A stretch of DNA of 13,316 nt from the NCBI GenBank assembly GCA_946615455.1, contig CAMOHN010000012.1:1-13316 (forward strand). The letters are read 5' to 3'. Source of the stretch: an uncultured Bacteroidales bacterium (GTDB lineage Bacteria > Bacteroidota > Bacteroidia > Bacteroidales > Paludibacteraceae). Shown here piece by piece: positions 7,055 to 13,316 of the stretch. The notes under the pieces are model-generated. The model saw only the letters and a program-made list of their open reading frames with translations. It was not told the DNA's origin and ran no database searches. Position 1 is the first letter of the stretch; each line of letters starts with the position of its first letter. The position numbers and the translations under genes were made by a program.

Positions 7055-8737
7055 ATGAAAAAAGGTTTCTTCTTTATCGCACTGATGGCAGCTGTGTTGC
7101 TGACTTCTTGCGGTGCTCCCGTTCAGCCGGAGCAGATTAGTGTAAACCCCAACCCGCTGACCGTGGTTGGTAACAAAGTAACTGCCAACATCACCGGTAC
7201 TTTCCCTGCCAAGAAATTTGCCAAGAACGCAGTCGTTGTGGTGACTCCCGTTCTGAAATACAACGGCACTGAGGCTTTGGCAGAACCTATCACCTATGTA
7301 GGCGAACGCGTGAAAGAGAATGGCAAAGTGGTTAATTACCGCAATGGCGGCACCTATAACCAAACCGCTACTTTCGACTTCGTTCCCGAGATGGCTCAAG
7401 CCGAACTCTACCTGCGCTTTGAGGCTCGTAAGGGCAAAAAAGTGGTTGAGATTCCCGATGTAAAGATTGCCGACGGCGTGGTAACAACCGCTAAGTTGGT
7501 TGACCCCAAAGAGGTTCGCGCACAGATTACCCCTGACAAGTTCCAACGCATCATCCAAGAGACACAAGAGGCTGACATTATGTTCCTTATCCAACAAGCT
7601 AACCTGCGTGACTCGCAACTGAACAGTGCCGAGATGAAAGCCCTCAAGGCTGCTATCAAGGAAGCCACCAAGGCTGATAACAAAGCCATCAACAATGTCA
7701 ATGTATTGGCATACGCCAGCCCCGATGGCGGTCTGGATCTGAACACCAACCTGGCCACCAACCGTGAGCGCAATGCTCAACGCTACATGGAGCGTATCCT
7801 CCGTCAAAACCGCGTGAAGACCGACATCAACTCCGACATCACCGCTGAGGACTGGGACGGCTTCAAACAGGCTGTTGAAGAGAGCAATGTTGAAGATAAA
7901 GAGCTGGTTCTGCGCGTGCTGAGCATGTATAGCGACCCCGAAGAGCGCGAAGTGCAAATCAAGAACCTCGCAGCCGTTTACAAGACACTGGCTACCGAGA
8001 TCCTGCCCCAGTTGCGTCGCAGCCGTGTGATTCTGACCACCGACATCATCGGCAAGTCTGACGAAGAGATTGCCCGTCTGGCCAAGAACGACCCCGCTCA
8101 ACTGAATGTGGAAGAGTTGCTCTATGCTGCCACCCTGACCAACAACTTTGACGAGAAAATGGCTATCTACAACAAGGTGGCTGAGCAATACAACGACTAC
8201 CGTGCTTACAACAACATGGGTATGCTCTATTTCTCGCAAGGCAACATCGACGAGGCTCGTCGCAACTATTCCAAGGCTCTGACATTGGCTCCCAACGATG
8301 CTGACGTGAACTACAATGCCGGTGTGGTTGCTCTGGCTGACAACGACCTCAAGAAGGCTGAGCAATATCTTGGCAAGGCTGCCGGCACACAAGGCAACCT
8401 CAAAGCCGCTATGGGTACACTCTATACCATGAAGGGTGACTATGCTAAGGCTAAGAAACAATATGCCGGTGAGAATACCAACAACGCGGCTACTCAGATG
8501 ATTCTGAACGAGGACTATGCCGGTGCTCGCAAGGCTCTTGCCGCTGTGGAGAACCCCAATGCCACCACCGCTTATCTGAGTGCCATCGTGGCTGCCCGCA
8601 CCAACGATCGTGAAGGTGTGTATAGCAACCTCAAGAGTGCTATTGCCCAGAACGGTGCCCTCAAGCAGCGTGCACTCACGGACATTGAGTTTGCCAAATA
8701 CGCAGAGGACGCTCAGTTCCTTGCCATCGTGAAATAA
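7055..8737 (+). CDS. Outer-membrane lipoprotein with OmpA-like region and TPR repeats
   Basis: A 560-residue lipoprotein with signal MKKGFFFIALMAAVLLTSC (lipidated Cys19), probably held in the outer membrane and facing the periplasm. Three parts are visible. A beta-rich region spans about 25-150. An alpha/beta region at about 170-330 carries YASPDG (220-225) and NTNLATNRERN (230-240), which resembles the Bacteroidota version of the OmpA C-terminal, peptidoglycan-associating domain (ASPEG...N..LA..R). TPR-type helical repeats run from about 380 to 550 (YNNMGMLYFSQGNIDEARRNYSKALTLAP). Codon use is strongly skewed to a few C- or T-ending codons (AAC, CGT/CGC, GCT), unlike the neighbours, suggesting very high expression. 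Its last base overlaps the first base of the next gene. A structural or scaffold role between outer membrane and cell wall is inferred; I know no established gene name. Confidence 0.85.
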   Translation: MKKGFFFIALMAAVLLTSCGAPVQPEQISVNPNPLTVVGNKVTANITGTFPAKKFAKNAVVVVTPVLKYNGTEALAEPITYVGERVKENGKVVNYRNGGTYNQTATFDFVPEMAQAELYLRFEARKGKKVVEIPDVKIADGVVTTAKLVDPKEVRAQITPDKFQRIIQETQEADIMFLIQQANLRDSQLNSAEMKALKAAIKEATKADNKAINNVNVLAYASPDGGLDLNTNLATNRERNAQRYMERILRQNRVKTDINSDITAEDWDGFKQAVEESNVEDKELVLRVLSMYSDPEEREVQIKNLAAVYKTLATEILPQLRRSRVILTTDIIGKSDEEIARLAKNDPAQLNVEELLYAATLTNNFDEKMAIYNKVAEQYNDYRAYNNMGMLYFSQGNIDEARRNYSKALTLAPNDADVNYNAGVVALADNDLKKAEQYLGKAAGTQGNLKAAMGTLYTMKGDYAKAKKQYAGENTNNAATQMILNEDYAGARKALAAVENPNATTAYLSAIVAARTNDREGVYSNLKSAIAQNGALKQRALTDIEFAKYAEDAQFLAIVK

Positions 8738-8970
8738 TGTCCGTACTATTTCCCAAGGTAAATAAACCTCGTGAATGGGACCATCGCCCCATTTACTACG
8801 ATGAAGAAAAAGAGGCGCGCAAGGATAGGCTTGCGCGCCTTCATCGTGGTTCGTTCCGCGAAGAGTATGAGCAACATAAACAACAGCGTGCCGCCCGTCA
8901 GAAGGCACGATTGGGCTTTTGGTTAGCACTGCTGGTTGTGGTGGGGCTCATCTATTGGCTCTTGCGGTGA
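8737..8970 (+). CDS. Small conserved membrane protein, C-terminal single-pass
   Basis: A 77-residue protein of unknown function. The N-terminal 58 residues are highly charged and probably helical (EEKEARKDRLARLHR, EEYEQHKQQRAARQKAR). They are followed by one hydrophobic segment at about 59-76 (LGFWLALLVVVGLIYWLL), so it is likely a tail-anchored or C-in membrane protein. The PREWDHRPIYYDEEKEAR stretch resembles small uncharacterised Bacteroidota proteins (KPRxFxxKPIYYD type) that I recall being encoded near mutL. Its ATG shares a base with the stop of the lipoprotein gene (TAATG), indicating translational coupling, and mutL starts 30 bp after its stop. A perfect hairpin occupies codons 26-35. 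Reality as a gene is supported by the overlap arrangement and the amphipathic/membrane composition. Confidence 0.75.
   Translation: MSVLFPKVNKPREWDHRPIYYDEEKEARKDRLARLHRGSFREEYEQHKQQRAARQKARLGFWLALLVVVGLIYWLLR
8813..8840 (+). other. Strong 11-bp GC-rich stem-loop inside the small membrane protein gene
   Basis: AGGCGCGCAAG (8813-8823), loop GATAGG and CTTGCGCGCCT (8830-8840) form a perfect 11-bp stem, seven of whose pairs are G-C. The outer bases GATGA (8800-8804) and TCATC (8840-8844) could pair further around a bulge. No T-tract follows, so it is not a standard terminator. It sits between a highly expressed gene and mutL on the same transcript, where it could stabilise the upstream mRNA 3' end or slow transcription and translation. 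Confidence 0.7.
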
Positions 8971-9000
8971 GTGCCTGACGGTGTATTTTGTGTACATGCT

Positions 9001-10788
9001 ATGGATATAGTCCGTCTTTTGCCAGATAGCGTTGCCAACCAGATTGCTGCCGGTGAGGTGATCCAGCGTCCTGCCAGTTGCTTGAAAGAACTAGTGGAGA
9101 ACTCGTTGGATGCCGGTGCGACGCGCATACAAGTGGTGTTGCGCGATGCCGGTCGCACCTTGTTACAGGTAGTGGACAACGGACAGGGCATGAGTTCCAC
9201 TGATGCCCGCATGGCTTTTGAACGGCACGCTACATCCAAAATCAAAGAGGCTGCCGACTTGTTCCACTTGCACACCATGGGCTTTCGCGGCGAGGCATTG
9301 GCCAGCATCTGCGCTGTGGCCACTGTGGAGGTGCAGACTCGTCGTGAAGAGGACGAACTGGGCACACTCATCGAAATAAGCGGATCGGAGGTTATTCGCC
9401 AAGAACCTGTCCAGTGTCCCAAAGGCACCAACATGCGGGTCAAGAACCTGTTCTTCAACGTGCCGGCACGCAGGCGTTTTCTTAGGACTGACCAGACCGA
9501 GATGCGCAACTTGATGACCGAGTTCGCTCGGATCGTACTGGTCAATCCCGAAGTGCAGTTCACCCTCATTCACCAAGATGAGGTGCTCATGGATCTTAAA
9601 GCGGGAACAGAGAAACAGCGCATCGAGGCCTATTTTGGTCGCTCGCAACGGCACCCATATTCGGGGCAGCTGATAGACATACATGTCGAAACCGAATTGG
9701 TGAATATACACGGGTATATAGGCAAACCAGAAAACGCTTCGCGCAGTGCCCAGCAGTACTTCTTTGTCAACAAACGCTATATGCGGCACACCTATTTTCA
9801 CAAGGCGGTCATGACTGCCTACCAAGGTCTGTTGCACGGCGAAACCAATCCTTCCTATTTCATCTATTTTGACATCAATCCCGAAGCCATCGATGTCAAT
9901 ATCCACCCCACCAAAACAGAGATTAAGTTTGCCGACGAGCAACTCATTTTTCCCATACTGCTGGCTGCCGTCCGCGAAGCATTAGGCAAGTTCAACCTCA
10001 GTCCGTCCATCGACTTCAATACCCAAGGGCAGGTTGAGATGCCCGTTGCCTCTTCGTCGAAAGCCCCCGTATCGTTCGCTTCTTTCATCAAGCAAGATTC
10101 ATCGTACAATCCGTTCTCGCCATCGCCTAAGAATGTGGTCGATCAGCGATGGCAGCAGTTGTATCCGACAACAGAGTCGGCAGGATTACCAACTGCGGAT
10201 CAAACCTTGTTTGATAACGAACCTACTGCCATTGGACAGGTTTATCAACTGGGAAATCGTTATATTGTGCTGCCCCTTGCTGAGGGACTGATGCTCATTG
10301 ACCAGCATCGTGCCCATGCATTGTTGCTCTATGACCAATGTCTGAAGCGTCTGCAAGATCACAAGGGTGAGATTCAGCAACTTCTCTTCCCTGAAGTGTG
10401 GGATGTAGGTCTGGAAGACGAGAGTCTGGTGGAAAGTCTGTCGGATTATCTCCATTCGTTGGGCTTTGAGCTGTCTCGGCTGACCCGCGGCAGTTATTCG
10501 GTCAGCGGTATTCCGGCCCTGGCAGGGCAGCAAAGTGCCTTGGTGGCACTGCAGCAGATTGTGGACAATGTGCGTGAGTTGGGACCGGTAGCCAAAGACG
10601 AGCGTGAACGGTGCATAGCATGGAGTATGGCAGATAGTGCAGCCCAACCTTATGGCAAGCAATTCACCACGACCGAGATGACTGCACTGGCAAGTCAACT
10701 CTTTGCGCGGGGAGACTATAAGCATACACCTAATGGCAAAATAGTATGCACTATTCTTTCTAATGAACAAATCAACAGCATGTTTTGA
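9001..10788 (+). CDS. mutL: DNA mismatch repair protein MutL
   Basis: Mismatch-repair ATPase that links mismatch recognition by MutS to strand processing. The 595-residue product has the GHKL ATPase motifs: ENSLDAGA (33-40), DNGQGM (59-64) and GFRGEAL (94-100), then NVPARRRF (153-160) and the second N-terminal subdomain with NKRYMRHTYFHKAV and DVNIHPTK (298-305). A flexible linker spans about 340-405, and the C-terminal dimerisation domain follows. I chose the ATG at 9001 since MDIVRLLPDSVANQIAAGEV is the family's standard N-terminus; a GTG at 8971 would add ten residues unlike the family. The endonuclease motif DQHA(x)2E(x)4E reads DQHRAHALLLYD (434-445), and the CPHGRP position reads HTPNGK (575-580), so this MutL may lack classical nicking activity. 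Probably cotranscribed with the two genes upstream. Confidence 0.97.
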   Translation: MDIVRLLPDSVANQIAAGEVIQRPASCLKELVENSLDAGATRIQVVLRDAGRTLLQVVDNGQGMSSTDARMAFERHATSKIKEAADLFHLHTMGFRGEALASICAVATVEVQTRREEDELGTLIEISGSEVIRQEPVQCPKGTNMRVKNLFFNVPARRRFLRTDQTEMRNLMTEFARIVLVNPEVQFTLIHQDEVLMDLKAGTEKQRIEAYFGRSQRHPYSGQLIDIHVETELVNIHGYIGKPENASRSAQQYFFVNKRYMRHTYFHKAVMTAYQGLLHGETNPSYFIYFDINPEAIDVNIHPTKTEIKFADEQLIFPILLAAVREALGKFNLSPSIDFNTQGQVEMPVASSSKAPVSFASFIKQDSSYNPFSPSPKNVVDQRWQQLYPTTESAGLPTADQTLFDNEPTAIGQVYQLGNRYIVLPLAEGLMLIDQHRAHALLLYDQCLKRLQDHKGEIQQLLFPEVWDVGLEDESLVESLSDYLHSLGFELSRLTRGSYSVSGIPALAGQQSALVALQQIVDNVRELGPVAKDERERCIAWSMADSAAQPYGKQFTTTEMTALASQLFARGDYKHTPNGKIVCTILSNEQINSMF

Positions 10789-10849
10789 TTTGTCCATTCC
10801 CACTTTTTTCAGGTGATAAGACAAAAAATGAGTATTTACAGGGCAAAAA

Positions 10850-10881
10850 TTTGCATAGTTGCCTTAACTACCATACTTTTG
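10850..10881 (+). promoter_or_regulatory. Promoter for acpP (and fabF-asd by readthrough)
   Basis: TTTG (10850-10853), a 20-bp spacer and TACTTTTG (10874-10881) match the Bacteroidota consensus well. The start site would be near 10887, giving a leader of about 70 nt that ends in an A/T-rich stretch (TTAAATTATTATCATT) before the ATG. The rest of the 170-bp gap after mutL shows no clear terminator or small gene; short inverted bases GGCAA/TTGCC (10842-10846, 10859-10863) flank the -33 element and may be incidental. Confidence 0.78.
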
Positions 10882-10958
10882 CGACCGTTTTTGATGTGGA
10901 TAGGTGGAGTGGATAAAAACAAAGCAAATTGAAAAAAGACCATTAAATTATTATCATT

Positions 10959-11195
10959 ATGTCAGAAGTAGAAAAGAAAGTAAAAGAAATCATCGTGGAT
11001 AAATTGGGCGTAGCAGACAGCCAAGTAACCATGGATGCTAATTTCTCAACCGATTTGAACGCTGATTCACTGGATACCGTGGATCTGATTATGGAAATTG
11101 AAAAAGAGTTCAACATCACTATTCCCGAAGAAGAGGCGCAAAAGATTGCCACCGTGGGTGATGCTGTTCGCTTTGTTGAGAACGCAGTGGCTTAA
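10959..11195 (+). CDS. acpP: Acyl carrier protein
   Basis: Small acidic cytoplasmic carrier of growing fatty-acid chains. The 78 residues are the usual length. The phosphopantetheine attachment site is Ser37 in NADSLDTVDLIMEIE, and the four-helix pattern is intact, ending in TVGDAVRFVENAVA. The upstream promoter and A/T-rich leader fit the high expression expected of ACP. It is followed by a terminator-like hairpin and then fabF, its direct enzyme partner. Confidence 0.98.
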   Translation: MSEVEKKVKEIIVDKLGVADSQVTMDANFSTDLNADSLDTVDLIMEIEKEFNITIPEEEAQKIATVGDAVRFVENAVA

Positions 11196-11229
11196 AGTCT
11201 TGCCCTTTGAGTTGAGCAAGATCACTTGT

Positions 11230-11268
11230 ACGAGTCGATAGGTGAGATACAACTATCGGCTCGTTTTT
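11230..11268 (+). terminator. Intrinsic terminator/attenuator between acpP and fabF
   Basis: ACGAGTCGATAG (11230-11241) pairs with CTATCGGCTCGT (11253-11264), with one G-U pair and an 11-nt loop, and the run of T continues to 11268. This has the form of an intrinsic terminator. No good promoter is visible between it and the fabF start at 11303, so it is probably leaky and lowers fabF-asd expression relative to the much more abundant ACP. Confidence 0.75.
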
Positions 11269-11302
11269 ACACAATAGGTAGAACCATATAAATTTTGATT
11301 CT

Positions 11303-12556
11303 ATGGAACTTAAACGAGTGGCCGTGACCGGTTTGGGCGCAGTGACCCCTTTGGGCAACACTGCGGCGGATACATGGCAGGCCATGTTAGAGGGGAAGAG
11401 CGGTATTGACACCATCACTCTTTTTGATTCAAGCACATGTAAGACGCACTTTGCCGGCGAGATCAAGGGATTGGATATGACTGAGCTGTTCGATCGTAAG
11501 GAGATGAACCGCTTGGACAGATATACCCGCTTGGCTATTTTGTCTGCCGACGAAGCCTTGCGCGACAGTCGATTGGACTTGGAGCAGGAGAGTCTTGACT
11601 CCATCGGTGTCATTTGGGGAAGCGGTATGGGAGGCATGATGACCATCGAAAGCGAACTGACCGACTTTGGCAGGAGCAATGGCATACCGCACTTTAGTCC
11701 TTTCTATATTCCCAAATCCATAGCCAACATGGGCGGAGCCAATATTTCGCTCCGTTTTGGTTTGAAAGGTATCTGCTACACCACCGTATCGGCTTGTGCT
11801 TCGTCGGCACACGCCATAGCCGATGCGTTCAACTATATCCGTTTGGGCAAGGGCACAGCCATTGTGACAGGCGGCAGCGATGCTGATATCACCTTCTCTG
11901 GCATTGCGGGTTTCAACTCCATGCATGCCAATTCGGTGCGCAACGATTCGCCCGAGACGGCTTCACGTCCTTTCTCTAAGTCGCGTGACGGCTTTGTGCT
12001 CAGCGAAGGGGCTGCCTGCCTTATCTTGGAGGAGTGGGAGCATGCCGTGGCACGCGGAGCGACCATTTATGCTGAGATGGTGGGTGCAGGTATGAATGCC
12101 GATGCCTATCACATGACCGCTCCTGACCCGCAAGGAACGGGTGCAGCCAAGGTCATGCAAGCCGCCATAGAGGATGCCGGTATCACTCCGAACGAGGTTG
12201 ATTATATCAATGCTCACGGCACCTCAACACCCTTGGGCGACATCGCCGAAGTGCACGCCATACAGCGTGTGTGGGGAGACGATGCCTATCGTCTCAACAT
12301 CTCTTCCACCAAGTCCATGACCGGACACATGATGGGCGCAGCAGGTGCCGTTGAAGCTTTAGCCTGCATCTTGGCACTGCGTGATGGCATGGTGCCACCG
12401 ACCATCAATCATGCCCAAGAAGATAACGATGAGCAGATAGACAGTCGTCTCAATTTCACATTCAATCAGGCACAAAAGCGTGCGCTACGCTATGCGCTGA
12501 GCAATACTTTCGGTTTTGGCGGACACAACGCCTGCTTATTATTCAAACATGTATAA
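11303..12556 (+). CDS. fabF: Beta-ketoacyl-ACP synthase II
   Basis: Condensing enzyme of type II fatty-acid synthesis; it joins malonyl-ACP to acyl-ACP in the cytoplasm. The 417 residues match the family length and the N-terminus KRVAVTGLGAVTPLGN is standard. The Cys-His-His catalytic triad is intact: Cys165 in TVSACASSAHAIADA, His305 in NAHGTSTPLGD and His342 in STKSMTGHMMGAAGA. The C-terminal glycine-rich NTFGFGGHNACLLF motif is also present. The acpP-fabF order is typical of Bacteroidota, but in Bacteroides I recall rnc (ribonuclease III) following, whereas here asd follows with an 8-bp overlap. Expression probably depends on readthrough of the hairpin after acpP. Confidence 0.97.
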   Translation: MELKRVAVTGLGAVTPLGNTAADTWQAMLEGKSGIDTITLFDSSTCKTHFAGEIKGLDMTELFDRKEMNRLDRYTRLAILSADEALRDSRLDLEQESLDSIGVIWGSGMGGMMTIESELTDFGRSNGIPHFSPFYIPKSIANMGGANISLRFGLKGICYTTVSACASSAHAIADAFNYIRLGKGTAIVTGGSDADITFSGIAGFNSMHANSVRNDSPETASRPFSKSRDGFVLSEGAACLILEEWEHAVARGATIYAEMVGAGMNADAYHMTAPDPQGTGAAKVMQAAIEDAGITPNEVDYINAHGTSTPLGDIAEVHAIQRVWGDDAYRLNISSTKSMTGHMMGAAGAVEALACILALRDGMVPPTINHAQEDNDEQIDSRLNFTFNQAQKRALRYALSNTFGFGGHNACLLFKHV

Positions 12557-13316
12557 TGTAGCTATTGTTGGAGCCTCCGGAGCTGTCGGACAAGAGTTGC
12601 TCCGCGTGTTGGCAGAGCGCCGGTTTCCCATCGGAAAATTGCGTCTGTTCGGCTCCAAACGCAGTGCCGGGACTGTATATCATTTCCAAGATCGTAATCT
12701 TTGCGTGGAAGAATTGACCCACGCAGACTTGTTTCGTGACACCGATGTGGTCTTTACTTCCGCTGGTGCCGGCGTGAGCCGTGAGTATGCTGATGACATC
12801 ACGCGACATGGTGCAGTCATGATTGACAACTCGAGTGCTTTCCGCTTGGATGCCGATGTGCCCTTGGTGGTGCCGGAAATCAATGGTCAAGACGCTCTGA
12901 ATCATCCGCGTGGCATTATTGCCAATCCCAATTGCAGCACCATAGTCATGGCACTGCCGCTTTTTGCCATCCATAGACTCAGTCCCGTCAAGCGGGTGCA
13001 TGTGGCTACCTATCAGGCTGCCAGCGGAGCCGGTGCCGAGGCCATGCACGAGCTGCAAGAGCAGTATCGTCAACTGCTGAATAATGAGCCGGTGACGGTC
13101 AACCGCTTTCAGCACCAGTTGGCGTACAATGCCATTCCGCATATCGATGTGTTCCAAGCCAACGACTATACCAAGGAGGAGATGAAGATGCATCACGAGA
13201 CACGCAAGATCATGCACAGCGACTTGTCGGTCAGTGCTACCTGCGTGCGTGTGCCGTCGCTGCGTTGCCACTCAGAGGCGGTGTGGGTAGAGACGGCCGA
13301 ACCGCTGTCCATAGAG
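12549..13316 (+). CDS. asd: Aspartate-semialdehyde dehydrogenase (partial, C-terminus off the right edge)
   Basis: NADPH-dependent enzyme that reduces aspartyl phosphate to aspartate semialdehyde, the branch point to lysine/diaminopimelate, threonine and methionine. The first 256 of about 335 residues are present. The nucleotide-binding loop is VGASGAVGQELLRVL (7-21), the catalytic Cys129 lies in NPNCSTIVMALPL, and His241 in RVPSLRCHSEAV is the expected acid/base residue. The ATG at 12549 gives the family's usual N-terminus and overlaps the last 8 bp of fabF in another frame, so translation is likely coupled. The frame is open to the window end. Confidence 0.96.
   Translation, partial: MYNVAIVGASGAVGQELLRVLAERRFPIGKLRLFGSKRSAGTVYHFQDRNLCVEELTHADLFRDTDVVFTSAGAGVSREYADDITRHGAVMIDNSSAFRLDADVPLVVPEINGQDALNHPRGIIANPNCSTIVMALPLFAIHRLSPVKRVHVATYQAASGAGAEAMHELQEQYRQLLNNEPVTVNRFQHQLAYNAIPHIDVFQANDYTKEEMKMHHETRKIMHSDLSVSATCVRVPSLRCHSEAVWVETAEPLSIE

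Noticed and set aside
7043..8929. Antisense open frame of 628 codons opposite the TPR lipoprotein
   Set aside because: It mirrors a gene with extremely biased codons, which removes stops from the opposite strand. It has no promoter, signal or recognisable domain, and the plus-strand gene is clearly real.
8971..9000. GTG start adding ten residues to MutL
   Set aside because: The family N-terminus begins at the ATG at 9001; the extension has no family resemblance.
9163..9942. Antisense open frame of 259 codons opposite mutL
   Set aside because: The plus strand encodes conserved MutL motifs throughout; the antisense product shows no family features.
12543..13271. Antisense open frame of 242 codons opposite asd
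   Set aside because: The plus strand carries an intact Asd N-terminus with catalytic Cys129 and His241; the opposite frame is a shadow.

Overview
The window is about 13.3 kb of what looks like core chromosome from a member of the Bacteroidota, most likely Bacteroidales. Four things point there. The promoters match the Bacteroidota form TTTG/TTG-N19-20-TAnnTTTG (five good examples). Shine-Dalgarno sequences are missing and start codons are preceded by A/T-rich leaders. A TonB-dependent receptor is paired with a DUF4249 lipoprotein. The FrdB, MutL, ACP and Asd proteins are of the Bacteroidota type. I see no insertion sequence, phage gene, CRISPR array, tRNA or rRNA, and no gene-free stretch over 300 bp; the longest non-coding gap is about 170 bp, before acpP.

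Left part, minus strand (1-2714): ychF (ribosome-associated P-loop NTPase) and a Na+/Ca2+-exchanger-family antiporter lie 15 bp apart and probably form one transcript. Next comes frdB, the iron-sulfur subunit of fumarate reductase/succinate dehydrogenase. It has its own promoter and runs off the left edge. The usual frdC-frdA genes are not upstream of it.

Middle part, plus strand (2753-6918): two back-to-back promoters with overlapping spacers, forming a 12-bp inverted repeat, drive ychF leftward and a tight three-gene unit rightward. That unit is a predicted glycosyltransferase, a TonB-dependent outer-membrane receptor (ATGA stop/start overlap) and a DUF4249 lipoprotein (2-bp gap). The receptor and lipoprotein resemble a SusCD-like import pair in layout but have no known substrate. 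The glycosyltransferase mRNA appears to have almost no leader. This unit is the best candidate here for an undescribed system.

Next (6936-10788): a strong-looking promoter and a leader of about 80 nt precede a 560-aa outer-membrane lipoprotein with an OmpA-like core and TPR repeats, whose codon use suggests high expression. It overlaps by one base a 77-aa small membrane protein, followed by mutL. A perfect 11-bp hairpin inside the small gene may separate the highly expressed lipoprotein from mutL.

Right part (10850-13316): acpP has its own promoter. A terminator-like hairpin lies between acpP and fabF, and fabF overlaps asd (aspartate-semialdehyde dehydrogenase, cut by the right edge) by 8 bp. 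This groups fatty-acid synthesis with the aspartate/diaminopimelate pathway.
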